Assembly (NCBI GenBank): GCA_023525715.1
Contig: CM042010.1
Location: forward strand, 80,725,894-80,789,893
Origin: Cichorium intybus
Lineage: Eukaryota; Streptophyta; Magnoliopsida; Asterales; Asteraceae
DNA: 64,000 nt
Reading direction: 5' to 3'
Shown: piece by piece, positions 21,763-36,105 of the stretch
Layout of the letters: each line of letters begins with the position of its first letter
Position numbering within the stretch: position 1 is the stretch's first letter
Position numbers and translations under genes: made by a program
Notes under the pieces: model-generated
What the model was told of the DNA's origin: nothing
Database searches by the model: none
Seen by the model: the letters and a program-made list of their open reading frames with translations, nothing else

Positions 21763-23038
21763 TACCCATAACAACCCTTCATAATTGACCATAACCTATC
21801 ACAACCCTTCATAATGGTCAATAACCCATCATAATCCTTGATAATGGTTCAAAACCCATCACAACCCTTCATAATTGAGCATAACCCATCACAACCCTGC
21901 ATAATGGTCCATAACCATAACAACCCAATAATGGTCCATAACCCATACAAACCTTCATAACAGTCCATAACCCATCACAGCTCTTCATAATTGACCATAA
22001 CCCATCACAACCCTTCATAATTGACCATAACCCATCACAACCCTTGATAATTAACCATAACCCATCACAACACTTCATAATGGTCCATAACCATCGCAAC
22101 CCTGCATAATGGTCCATAACCATAACAACCCTTAATAATTGTCCATAACCCATACAAACCTTCATCATGGTCCATAAACCATCACAACCCTTCATAATGG
22201 TCCAAAACCCATCACAACCCTTTATAATGGTCTATAACCCAACACAACACTTTCTACGGTCCATAACCCATCACAACTCTTCATAATTAACCATAACCTA
22301 TCACAACCCCTCATAATGGTCCATAACCCTTCATAGTAGTCCATAACCCATCACAACATTCATAATGGTCTGTAACCCATCACAACCCTTTATAATGGTC
22401 TATAACCCATCACAACCTTCATAATGCTCCATAACCCATCAAAACCCTTTATAATGATCCATAACCCATCACAACCCTTCATAATTGAGCATAAGCCAAC
22501 ACAACCCTTTCTATGGTCCATAACCTATAACAACCCTTCATAATTGACCATAACCTATCACAACCCTTCATAATGGTCAATAACCCATCATAATCCTTTT
22601 TAATGGTTCATAACCCATCACAACCATCATAATAGTACATAACACATACAAACCTTGATAACGGTCCATAACCCATAACAACCCTTTCTAATGGTCCATA
22701 ACCCATCACAACCCTTTCTATGGTCCATAACCCATCGCAACCCTGCATAATGGTCCATAACCATAACATCCCTTCATGATGGTCCGTAACCCATACAAAC
22801 CTTCATAATAGTCAATAACCCATGACAACCCTTCATAATTATCCATAACCCATCACAAGACTTCATAATGGTCCATAACACATCGCAACCCTGCGTAATG
22901 ATCCATAACCACAACAACCCTTCATAATGGTTCATAACCCCTACAAACCTGCATAATGGTCCATAACCCATCACAACCCTTCATAATGGTCCATAACCAT
23001 AACAACCCTTCATAATGGTCCATAACCTATACAAATGG
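21763..23038. repeat. 30-bp satellite, block 1
   Basis: Tandem array whose consensus is GGTCCATAAC, CCATCACAAC, CCTTCATAAT (30 bp). Variants include CATAATTGACC, CTTTCTATGG and CCTGCATAATGG units. The minus strand reads as an open 10-residue periodic frame (IMKGCDGLWT), which explains spurious ORFs here. The block starts at the LINE tail and ends at copia-1. Confidence 0.95.
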
Positions 23039-24208
<1,170 letters not shown>

Positions 24209-24210
24209 AT

Positions 24211-24222
24211 TGGTATCAGAGC
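24211..24222 (+). promoter_or_regulatory. Primer binding site of copia-1 (initiator Met tRNA)
   Basis: TGGTATCAGAGC, two bases after the 5' LTR. Confidence 0.9.
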
Positions 24223-26122
24223 CATGGCTATATTGCATGTTTAGATAATAAGTTTATTTGGATAAACTTGGTTTTTGGAAGCCATGAATGTTCATCTTCT
24301 TGAATGAAAGCTTCATGCATGGCTTCTTTGGCAACATTCAAGTATATAATCTATGATTTTATGTAACCAACTATATTTTATGTTTGCATGCATTTGGTTA
24401 CATAATTGTTGCCTTAGAAAAACAAAGTGTTGATTTTCTTATGATTTTATGTGATAAAATGGTGCATAAACAAGCCAAGGACCATATGATGCATGTTTTG
24501 TGTTTATATTCGATATGGTTGTAATCTATTCTTTTATTCAAAAGATTTGTAATAATAATTAGTTATTTCCTTCTTTTATTCATTTTGTAAGTATTAGAAT
24601 AGTTGTATTCTTTTGTATCTTTTATAAAATGTAACAAGTGAAGGAGATAATGCCAAAGAAAGATTGCAACTAACAGCTCCATTTTCCTGCTTTCCTGCTG
24701 TGAATTTTGGACCTGTTATGTGGCTCAAAATAAATTCATATCTTGGTATTTTGATGCTATACTTGTTGGTAACTTTAATATCTAGCATATACAATAAGTG
24801 TTGGCAAGTATAAACATCAATTTAACCAAGAATGAAGTCAAGAAAGCAACAAAACCACAAGAAAAGCCTCCTGCTGCCACTGTTCTGTCGAGATTTTTGA
24901 GGAGCCTAAAGAAAAATCACAACTCATTACATGGTGTCAAGAAATGGTGGTTCAAGTATCATTTGATGTTATAAAAGGCTTGGCAAAATTGTAGCCAAAT
25001 CGAAGATCATTTGGTTGAGTTTTTGTCACCCTTTTGTCCTTAGGTTTGGACTTTATATTTCATGTATGGCTCACATGAAATATCAAACTAGTTGGCTTGT
25101 GTTTATGCACCCATGCATGCATGTGATGATTGAATGTTTTGTTATTTTATGTTGTGGATGAAAATAAGATTTTGCATGCTAGAAAACCTAGATAATTAAA
25201 CATAATCATCAAGGAGTTTGTAATTTTCAAATTGACACTTAAAACATAAGATGTAATACAATTGGTTTTATTAAAAATGGGTTTTGTTATAAAACCTATA
25301 AAGTCAAGTTTTGAAAATAAATGAAACAAATAAAATGGAGATTTTATGAATTCTTACAAACTCCAACCCTAAGTAATAATGGTAATTATTTAGGATTAAA
25401 ATTGGTTCTCATGTATGTGATCAAACTCAAACTTAATATTGGATATTAATTGTAATCTTGACCACAAACAAAGAATTAATAAAATGGAGATTTTATGATT
25501 TAAGAGCCAGTTAACAAAAATAAGATTTAATGGTACCATGTTTCATTGGATGCATTCAATCTACATGATACCATATGTTTTTCAAAATTAGAATTGTAAA
25601 ACATACAAATCCCTTTCGAAATACGAATCAATGTCGTCCCTCTTAAAGACACTCATGTATCACTTGTATTTCCTTGTGGGATAAAGGATACCTAACCACT
25701 TGGAGTCTTCTTGTGATACAAGAAGTAGTTTTGCAATATTGATGGGATAAAGGACACCTAACCATTAATAGTTGTCAAAACTACACGTCTGTTTAAGTGG
25801 GATGATTCGTTTGGATATCTCTTGTGATAAAGGTCACCTAAGCATTAGAAATCCAAGGCATAGATGGGATCAAACATGCTAAACTTATAAATGTTATAAT
25901 GGGATCCCATAACTCTAGAAATTATATTTGGATATAATTGGTAAATAGTTACCTACCTTGTTGATTCGAATAGGCGGGATAAAGGATACCTAACCGCTTG
26001 TTTGTATTGCAACTTGGATTCTAGACCTTAATCAATTAAAGTTTATGAAGCAAGAAAGGGTATTAATTATTAAGGACTTAATATCATAAATTACTAAATT
26101 GAACCTTGTTAAAATTTTGTAG
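24223..26122 (+). other. Leader of copia-1
   Basis: A 1.9-kb untranslated leader before gag. It contains four imperfect copies of GGGATAAAGGATACCTAACC at about 25677, 25743, 25823 and 25974, also present in copia-2. No gene is seen. Confidence 0.7.
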
Positions 26123-29100
26123 ATGGCACCAAACACAACAAACCCGGCTCCAAACAAAACTTCACTACGGTCTCTCCTTGAGGGAGAAAAACTCAACCAT
26201 ACCAACTTCTTGGATTGGTACCGTAGTGTGAGAATAGTTCTCAAACAAGAAAAGAAAGAATATGTTCTCAATGAACCACTTCCTGAAGAGCCCCCTGCCA
26301 TCCCTAAGCCCGCACACGATGCATGGCTTAAAAAGATGGATGACTCCATTGATGCATCATGTCTAATGTTGGCAACTATGATTCCTGACCTTCAGAAGGA
26401 TTTAGAGAATCATTCGGCCTATGACATGATTAATCAATTGAAGGAAATGTTCCAACAACTTGCAAGAACGGAAAGGTTCGAAACTGTTCGGGCTTTCCAT
26501 GCTTGCAAGATGGAGGATGGGCAGTCGGTTAGCTCTTATGTGCTCAAGATGAAGAGTCACATTGATCATTTGGCACGTCTTGGAGTTGTGATGCCCGAAG
26601 AGCTAGCAACGGATATGATCCTTAACTCCTTGACAAAGTCGTTTGATCCCTTCGTCATGAATTATAACATGAATGGTTTGAACAAGACTATCCCGGAATT
26701 GCATGGGATGCTAATTACCGTGGAAAAGAATCTGCCTAAGAAAACCACTCAAGTTCTCATGATCAAGGAAGGTGGGACAATGAGAACTAGACCCGATCAC
26801 CCCAACAACTCCAAGGGCAAGGGGAAGGCAAAGATTGTCAAAGGAAAGGGCAAGAAAGTTGTCCAACCATCCCATCCGCCCAAGAAGAAGGCAAAAGTTG
26901 CCAAAGAAGACGCGTGCTTCGAATGTGGCAAAGTTGGGCATTGGAAGAGAAATTGCCCTACCTATCTTGCGGAGTTGAAGAAGAAGAAGGCCGGTGAGGG
27001 CACTTCAGGTATCTATGTGATAGACCTAGAACTTTATAATTTATCTCCTAACACATGAGTATTTGATACTGGTTGTGGAACTCACATTTGTAATATGTTG
27101 CAGGGGTTCAAAAGGAGTAGGCGACTGAAGGCAAACGAGGTAGTACTCCGGGTTGGAAACAGTGCAAGGGTTGCGGTGGATTCAATTGGAAGTTTTGATT
27201 TATTACTACCTAGTGGCTTGTATTTGACATTGATGAATGTTTATTATGTTCCTAGCTTGACTAGGAATATTATTTCGGTTGCTAAGTTAAGACAATGTGG
27301 ATTTGATCTTTCCTTTATGAATGATGATATTTGTGTTTACAAAAACAATGTGTTCTATTTTGAGGCTAGGCCTTTAAATGGAATTTATGAAGTAAACCTT
27401 GATGAAAAGACTAACCATGGCTCTTTATACCACACTTTCACCAAGAGACCCAAATGTGATTTGAGTCAAATTTATCTATGGCATTGTCGACTTGGGCATA
27501 TAAACAAGAATCGCATATCCCAACTTCAAAAGAGTGGACTTTTGAAGGCAAATGAGAATGACTCATTTGATATATGTGAATCCTGTTTACATGGTAAGAT
27601 GACTAAAGCTCCTTTCTCGGGAACCAATGAGAGGGCAAAGGACTTGTTAGGAATCATACATACGGATGTATGTGGTCCTTTCAAGCCAATGACTAGATAT
27701 GGTGAAAGATATTTCATCACTTTCACTGACGACTTTAGTCGTTTTGGATATGTTTATTTGATTAAACATAAACATGAGGCATTTGAAATGTTCAAAACGT
27801 TTCAAAGTGAGGTGGAAAATCAACTCAACAAAACAATTAAAGTTCTACGTTCTGATAGAGGAGGTGAGTACTTAACTACAAGCTTTATGGATCATCTTAA
27901 GACTTGTGGAATTGTTTCACAACTTACTCCACCTGGAACACCACAACATAATGGTGTATCTGAAAGGCGGAACCGAACACTATTGGATATGGTTCGATCC
28001 ATGATGAGTAGAAGTACTCTACCTTTATCATTTTGGGGTTATGCTTTACAAACAGCTGCTCGTCTCCTAAACATGGCACCTACTAAGAAGGTAGATAAAA
28101 TGCCTTATGAGATATGGCATGGAAGGGTTCCATCTTTATCCTATCTCAAGGTATGGGGTTGTGAAGCTTATGTTAGACAAGAAGCTTCAAACAAACTAGA
28201 ACCCCATTCAATCAAGTGTATCTTTGTAGGGTATCCGAAAGATTGTCTTGGATACTACTTCTACAATCCCGTAGAGAATAAGATATTTATTTCTCGAAAA
28301 GCTGAATTCCTAGAAAACAAGTTTCTGACGGAAGAGGCTAGTGGGAGGTTTGTGGAACTTGAAGAACTTCAGGAACCACAGCCTGATACACAAGAAATTG
28401 GATCTAGCATTCAACAAGAAATTGTTGAACCTGAACAAACAGTTGATCAGGAACAAATTGTAACACAAGATGTTCGCAGATCTGGTAGGGTTCGATTTGA
28501 ACCTGAAAGGTATGGTTACCTAATTATGGAAGAGGAATGTTATACGATAGATTCTGATGAACCCGTCAACTACCAGAGTGCAATGTCAGATCCAGAATCT
28601 GATAAATGGCTTGAAGCCATGAACACTGAGATGCAATCCATGCACGATAACCAAGTGTGGGACTTGGTTAATCTTCCCACCAATTGTAAGACTGTTGGGA
28701 ACAAATGGGTTTTCAAGAAGAAAACCGACGTGGATGGAAATGTTCACACTTTTAAGGCAAGACTTGTCGCTAAAGCATACTCACAAACTCATGGTATTGA
28801 CTATGATGAGACATTTTCACCAGTGGCAATGATCAAGTCGATTAGGATACTTTTTGCCATAGCCGCATACTATGATTATGAGATATGGCAAATGGATGTC
28901 AAGACCGCTTTCCTCAATGGACACTTATTGGAAGATGTCTATATGGATCAACCTGAAGGTTTTGTCGATCCTAAGCATCCAAACAAAGTGTGTAAGCTTA
29001 AAAGATCTATCTATGGATTGAAGCAAGCGTCTCGAACGTGGAACATCCGTTTTGATGAAAAGATTACAAATTTTGGATTCATAAAAAATGAGGATGACTC

Positions 29101-30142
29101 CTGTGTTTACAAGAAAGCTAGTGGGAGCATAGTCATATTCCTAGTATTGTATGTAGATGACATACTTTTATTTGGAAATGACATCCCAACCTTAAAAGGT
29201 GTCAAAGCGTTCCTTGAAAACTGTTTCTCAATGAAGGACTTAGGAGAACTTGCTTATGTATTAGGCATAAAGATCTATAGAGATAGATCTAAGAGACTTG
29301 TTGGTCTAAGCCAAAGTGCATATATTGATAAAATCTTGAAAAGGTTCAAGATGCAAGACTCCAAAAGAGGATTCTTGCCAATACCACATGGCACCATCCT
29401 AAGTAAGTCTCAGTGCCCAACCACTAGGACTAAACTTGAAAGGATGAAACATGTCCCATATGCTTCGGCAATTGGGTCTATCATGTATGCCATATTATGC
29501 ACAAGGCCCGACGTCTCATGTGCCTTAAGTATGACTAGTAGGTATCAACAGAACCCAGGTGAAGCCCACTGGACTGCTGTAAAGAACATTCTTAAGTACT
29601 TGAGAAGAACCAAAGACATGTTCTTAGTTTACGGTGGTTTGGAAGAAAGCTTGAAGGTAAAGGGTTACACTAACGCAAGCTTCCAAACAGATAGGGATGA
29701 TTCGAGATCTCAATCTGGGTATGTCTTTATTTTAAATGGAGGAGTCGTGTCTTGGAAGAGTTCCAAACAAGAAGTGATTGCACAATCCACTACAGAATCA
29801 GAATATGTTGCTGCTTCGGAAGCTGCTCAAGAAGCTGTCTGGATGAGAAAGTTCATTGAAGATCTAGGGGTTGTTCCTTCCATTCGGGACCCTATAGAAA
29901 TCTTCTGTGATAATCTAGGTGCTATAGCTCAAGCAAAGGAACCTAGATCGCATCAAAAGACCAAACACATTCACCGAAGGTATAACTACATAAGACATGA
30001 AGTTAAGAATGGTGAAATAAGTATTCACAAGGTTCATACAGATCAGAATTTGGCAGACCCATTCACGAAGCCTTTACCCCAAGCTAAGCATGAAAGTCAC
30101 GCTAAGGGTATAGGACTTCGTTTTTCTAATGAATGGATTTGA
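26123..30142 (+). pseudogene. Copia-1 gag-pol polyprotein with one stop
   Basis: Gag (26123-27058) starts MAPNTTNPAPNKTS and has the UBN2-type region and one CCHC knuckle (CFECGKVGHWKRNC). TGA at 27056-27058 replaces the TGG seen in copia-2, just before the protease motif FDTGCGTHICN. The same frame then stays open to 30142: integrase zinc region (WHCRLGHINKNRI), integrase core (HTDVCGPFKP, TFTDDFSRFGYVY, SDRGGEY), RT (KARLVAKAYSQ, QMDVKTAFLNG, YVDDILLFGND) and RNase H. In RNase H the expected Asp of GYTDAS is Asn (GYTNAS), which should kill that activity. Order PR-IN-RT-RH is that of Ty1/copia. Confidence 0.94.
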
Positions 30143-31080
30143 TTTGTGTTTAGTGTTTTATGAATATGAACTTATGTAAACAGCAAGAATTATGTAATAT
30201 ATGAAAATTGATGTTTCATTCATAATTTTGTGTTTTAATATTAGCATGTTTAATCCTCGAATAATTTGATTATTCTAAATGTCCATAGTCGATCATAGTT
30301 GTGGGAGCAATTATGAAGTAAGACTAATATGAATTGGATTGGTTGACTTTTATGGGTAAAAGTAGCAAAAGGTTGCAACCAAATTCATAAGTACTTGTCA
30401 GTGAACGAGTACTGGACTTGACCCGTCTCAAGATCACTTCATGGATCATTATCATAAGTGATTCTTGAACAAAGGTATTATCATTGTATCCTTAGACCTG
30501 AGATACATATTTGGGACTTAAGTGTAGAGAGTGTTGTGCTTTGATATAGTTCACCGTTGTTCTTGAAATATAGACAACCATTCAGACCATACTCAAGTAT
30601 AGTACAAACTACATAAGGGGCGTATGTAGTCAAGACGGGATTTGTTCCTCTTATGTGTTGAGAGTTAGACATCTAAGGCACCTGATTGAAAGTTGAACAT
30701 AAAATGAGAGTGATTAAGATCCATGTCTCATGTTCAACATGATGTCTGTGACAAAGGGATAATTGATAGATAACCTTGTACATCAATTAGAGCCTCGTGC
30801 TTTTGAAGAATTGGATGTTGTTGAATAGCATTATGTCATGTGTTATTGGGGGCAGTGAAATGTTGCTAGACGTTTACCACTGTCGATATCATTCAATGAT
30901 GTCTGTGACAAAGGGATAATTGATAGATAACCTTGTACATCAATTAGAGCCTCGTGCTTTTGAAGAATTGGATGTTGTTGAATGGCATTATGTCATGTGT
31001 TATTGGGGGCAGTGAAATGTTGCTAGACGTTTACCACTGTCGATATCATTCAATGATGCAACCTTGTGCAAGTGGGAGAT
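30143..31080 (+). other. Copia-1 3' untranslated region with 157-bp duplication and purine tract
   Basis: Non-coding. A 157-bp segment beginning GATGTCTGTGACAAAGGG is present twice in tandem (starts 30741 and 30898); copia-2 has one copy. AAGTGGGAGAT at about 31070-31080 is the polypurine tract. Confidence 0.85.
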
Positions 31081-31422
31081 TGTTAGTTCTATATGCCCAA
31101 GGATGATCATAAAATGATATTACTAATAATACATGATCCTATAGGGTCACACCAACAACAAGTTTGACACCAATTGATCATTTGGAATGTTAAATTTGAT
31201 TTAACATCAAATGATACTAAACTTGCAATTTAATCTTGTAAGTTATTATTATTTGAGGTAAATAATAATAACTACAAAATTAAAGGTTGATTAATAATTC
31301 ATATGTGATGAATTAATTAAGTATAACAATTAAATTGTTTAATTTGTTAAATGATTTAATTGATTAATATGTAAAACTTTTATTTAATTTAATTGATAAA
31401 TTAAATGAAACATGTACATTAT

Positions 31423-31514
<92 letters not shown>

Positions 31515-32242
31515 GTATATATGTATATATTTATATAATTTATAATGCATGATTAATTGGTTTATGTATGTGATTAAATGGTTAAGTGTTATTCCATTTA
31601 AACACAAGAATGAAAGGTTATTATTTATAAACTTTATGTTACAAGTTAATAAATAATAAAGATAGAACAAATATATTTATTTTATTGCCTTTATGGCCGG
31701 CCACATGTGGAAGAAAAAGATGCATGTGGAAAGTTGAGTAAAGCATGGGATATTCTCTCATTGTCCAAGACTTGACCATGTAAAAGTTGCATGCTTCATT
31801 TGTTTATTCAACCCACCTTTCTCTTGGTTTTTAAGCACCATATGGCCGGCCATTTTGGAGGTAATTGGAACCATTCTTTCATGCAAAAATATCAGCCAAA
31901 ACACTCTCTAAAACTCCCTTGAAGTCTAGCAAAAATCGTTTTTGGTTTCAAGTTGAAAGGAGTTTTATCTTGCAAGTTGTGGAACTAGCATTCAAGTGTG
32001 TTCAAGCTTGTGGTGGATCAACTATAGAGGGGATCTTCCTTGATTTCTAGCCATCAAATTCGTCCACATAAAGACCAAGAAGAAAGGTTATGATCTTGAA
32101 CTTCATCTATGCTTCTTCTTCATCTTATCTCTACATGCATGTAGCATGATCCTCTTGGAAGTGAAATTCGTGTTCATGATTTTATGCTTCCGTTGCAACT
32201 TCAAGTTTTTGAAACTAATAACATGAACATGGATTTCCAACA
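31081..32242 (+). repeat. 3' LTR of copia-1
   Basis: 1,162 bp, matching 23039-24208, with a shorter, interrupted AT run at 31425-31514. Confidence 0.95.
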
Positions 32243-33109
32243 AATGGTCCATAACCATAACCCTTCATAATGGTCTATAACCCATACATACCTTCATAAT
32301 TGTCAATAACCCATCACAACCCTTCATAATTATCCATAACCCATCACAACACTTCATAATGGTCAATAACACATCTCAACCCTACGTAATGATCCATAAC
32401 CACAACAACACTTCATAATGGTCCATAGCCCATACAAACCTGCATAATGGTCCATAATCCCATCACAACCCTTCATAATGGTCTATAACCCAACACAACC
32501 CTTTCTATGGTCTATAACCCATCACAACTCTTCATAATTGACCATAACCTATCACAACCCCTCATAATGGTCCATAACCTATCATAACCATTGAGAGTGG
32601 TCTATAACCCATCACAAACTTCATATGTTCCATAACCTATCGCAACCCTTCATAATGGTCAATAACCCATCATAATCCTTCATAATGGTTAATAACCCAT
32701 CACAAGCTTCATAATAGTACATAACCCATACAACCCTTCATAACGGTCCATAACCCATCAAAACCCTTTCTAATGGTCGAAAACCCATCACAAACCTTTC
32801 TATGGTCCATAACCCATCACAACCCTACATAATGGTCCATAACCATAACAAATCTTCATAATGGTCCATAACCCATACAAACCTTCATAACATTCCATAA
32901 CCCATCACAACCCTTCATAATTGATCATAACCCATCACAACCCTTCATAATTGACCATAACCCATCACAATCCTTCCTATGGTCCATATCCCAGCACAAC
33001 CCTTTCTATGGTCCATAACCCATCACGACCCTTCATAATTAACCATAATCCGTCACAACACTTCATAATGGTCCATAACCCATCGCAACCCTACATAATA
33101 GTCCATAAC
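32243..33109. repeat. 30-bp satellite, block 2
   Basis: Same satellite, resuming after copia-1 with the second AATGG copy and ending at element C. The opening units (around 32250-32470) resemble the stretch just before copia-1 (22740-22975), consistent with a higher-order period. Confidence 0.95.
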
Positions 33110-33302
33110 TATGACAACTGTCAAATTAAGTCAACGGAAGTCAACTCAAGTCAACCAGAGCGTACATTAGGTCAATATGTGAAATGTAAATTTCATAATC
33201 TACACGATATATTATTGGATATTATAATACTGCATATGCTAATTCAAATCAATTCTACGAACAAACCCTGCTGAGCTAGATGTTTTTAATAAAAAAAATT
33301 AC

Positions 33303-33465
33303 GTCGTGAATAGTGTCCGACATGAACAGTGATCTGGTATGAATAGTATCGACGTGAACAGTGATCCGACATGAGTAGTATCCGACGTGAGCAGTGATCC
33401 GGCACGAATAGTATCCGACTTGAACAGTAATCCGACATGAATAGTGACCGCATGAATAGTGATCG
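33303..33465. repeat. 16-17-bp minisatellite in the LTR of C
   Basis: About ten degenerate units alternating GAACAGTGATCCGAC and GAATAGTATCCGAC types. The same array occurs at 39664-39828 in the 3' LTR. It lies about 800 bases upstream of the TATA box. Confidence 0.8.
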
Positions 33466-34240
33466 GTAAAATTTAAAATTCGTCAGAATATTACAAATTT
33501 TATATCAAAACGTAGACAAAAATACGACGGTTCTGAATATATATTTACATTTTTACCAAACGTTATATATAAAAAGTTATGATAGAAAAACGTATAATTT
33601 AACTTGAAAGCGACGTTTAATTATTATAATATATAAAAAAAATTAAAAAAAAAAATTTGAAGAAAAGTTGGTCTCCGCTTGGTGGAGATGATTTCAAAGG
33701 TTGAAAAAATTTTATTATTATTTTATTTTAATTATAAAGTGGGCCCCACTTCATTATTTAATCAATTTTACACATTTTACCCTCAAAGAATTCGTATTTT
33801 CATTTCGAACACTACGTATTCAATACGTATTTTTAATAATATTATGTCGTTTTATAAAATGGAAAAATTTACCGTCAAAACGGTGTCGTCGATACGAATA
33901 ATCTGACGTCAAAATTTAATATTATTGATATAAGTTTTATATTTAATATTTTCTTTTTCTTTAAAATGAAATTGTATTTACATTTAAACCCTATACTTTT
34001 ATTAAACTTACAATTAATACCCTTTCGTTAATTCGTTAAAGACTTTTAGTTAAAAAGTTGATATTATTAAACTACGATTTTCGTAGATTATATTTTTATA
34101 AACAAAAATCATTTATTTTATATAAAAACTATTAAATCTATTTAAAGAGTATTTTAAGGGTATGTTTTGTCATAAACAAATTTTAAAAGCTATAATTGTC
34201 AAATATCCGTATCTTGAGGGCCGCTATACGAAAATAAACC

Positions 34241-34257
34241 TACTATAAATAGAGGCT
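34241..34257 (+). promoter_or_regulatory. TATA box of element C LTR
   Basis: ACTATAAATAGAGGC followed by CTCAAACCCTCTCATTTTCTC, a good plant core promoter layout. The same motif recurs in the 3' LTR near 40542-40560. Confidence 0.7.
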
Positions 34258-34327
34258 CAAACCCTCTCATTTTCTCACAACTCATATACTATCTCTATAT
34301 CACTACATAGTATTATTAGAAGACTCT

Positions 34328-34400
<73 letters not shown>

Positions 34401-36093
34401 GAAGAATGAGCGTTAGAAATAGATATTTCAGTTATAAAAATAGTAAGTTCGAGTTAGAAGCAGGAAGAGTCGGGCGACCTACCAACACTTGGTGACAAGA
34501 TCCTAGTCGACATTGAGGTGAGTTCATACCCCTTATTTTTATCTTTATTCAAGTTTTAAGGGGGAGAATACAAGTTATACTATAAAAATAGCTATTTATA
34601 CTCATTTGTAAACAAAATGTGAATTTTGTAAACATCATTATGACAACAATTTAATTATAGTTCCAAAATATAATATCGAATGATCTACTTACGAGAGCGG
34701 TGTCTAGGCCGATCATTTGGGCTAGGTTGTTGGATTTCCGAAAGGCTTATACGCTGAAAGGATCCTGCCTCCCCATTTGATCATCTATCTGGCCGTTCTT
34801 TATTTGATAGTCATGAAATATTATAATGGAATTAATAATGGGTATAACCAATTTATTACACCACTATTATGGAAAATATTTTAAAAGATGTTGTTTATAA
34901 CCATTTAAATAAGTTATTTCACATATATTCGTAAATATATGCTTTTCACGACAGAATACCAAAAATAAACTATTATAGGAATAGTTTGTGGATACAAATG
35001 TTACTATAACGGTTAGAACAAGACAAATAATTATATACAAATATATAATTATTATACATTACTATATTATCATGGGAAAAATGATAATTGGCAAATACAA
35101 GGGTTTTTCATATACAAACTTTACGTAAACAAGTTGATTGATACATACATTTTTGTGACACGGGTCTTCACAGTGCTTATTTAAGTACATACTATAAGTC
35201 CTGAAATTTTATAACCAGAGTCTCGGTAAGAGAACGTGATATTTGTGTATAGATCTATACGGGATTGACAACCCCGTACCTGAGCTGCTAGCTACAGCTA
35301 GACCGACTGGTCTGAGGTGACAAATGTCATAACAGTCCGACGCCTGAAGAACATCGAAGCAGGCCTACATGGTCACAGTATGGTTATAGGGCGTATCGCA
35401 TGGGAAATCAACTTTATAAATTATTTACGTGGAAATATACATTTTCAAAGGTTTTATACTACAAACTACGTTATATATTTTAGTCTTTGGATTTTTAAGA
35501 CTTGGATACATTCATATGGGATTTTCTTGGAGTACAATACTACCTTTTACAAGGAAAGAGATTCCTCATATAAGTTTTATGGAATTAAAACTACAATTAG
35601 TCTACGAGTAAACATCTATTTACACTGATTCATACAACAATAAAACTACGTAATACTATTTTCAACTATAGAAATACTTATACATTTACGGTCTTTGGGT
35701 TTTAAGACTACGACTCATTTATAAGAAAATATTGGATTTTCTGGTTTCAAACATTATCTTTTTACAAGGAAAAAGGATTATGGATTTTCTCATACAAAAA
35801 TCTTATGAACTCACCAACGTAATGTTGACTCTCTTTCAAACTACTTGTATTCTCAGGAAATTGATAAGGTAACTACAGATGGGTCGCGATGGCGTCATAC
35901 TATGGATTTTGATATCATATTGTAATTGTATTTAAAACGTACAATCTTTGGAACTTTTGTAACATTTACGATTATGTATATATAATGGATGTGTTTGTTT
36001 TGATCACTATTGTACAAACGTTGTTGTGATACTGTTCATGAAGTCATCCACCCTCAAACGTTTCCGCCATCGTGGTTTGGGGGTGTGACAGAT

Positions 36094-36105
36094 TGGTATC
36101 AGAGC
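36094..36105 (+). promoter_or_regulatory. Primer binding site of element C (initiator Met tRNA)
   Basis: TGGTATCAGAGC, three bases after the 5' LTR. Confidence 0.92.

Larger units (their letters stand above)
33110..36090 (+). repeat. 5' LTR of element C
   Basis: About 2,980 bp. It contains a 16-17-bp degenerate minisatellite (33303-33465), an AT microsatellite (34331-34399) missing from the other LTR, a TATA box near 34243 and a splice-donor-like GAGGTGAGTTC at 34515-34525. It ends TTTGGGGGTGTGACA. Confidence 0.92.

Noticed and set aside
21869..22195. Open minus-strand frames in the satellite blocks (also 22774-22974, 61888-62124, 62545-62844)
   Set aside because: They follow the 30-bp repeat unit and have no start context or domain.
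21763..23038. CRISPR-like array
   Set aside because: Units abut directly with no unique spacers, and the setting is plant repetitive DNA.
24211..24222. tRNA-Met gene at the primer sites
   Set aside because: Only 12 bases match the tRNA 3' end, as expected for a primer binding site.
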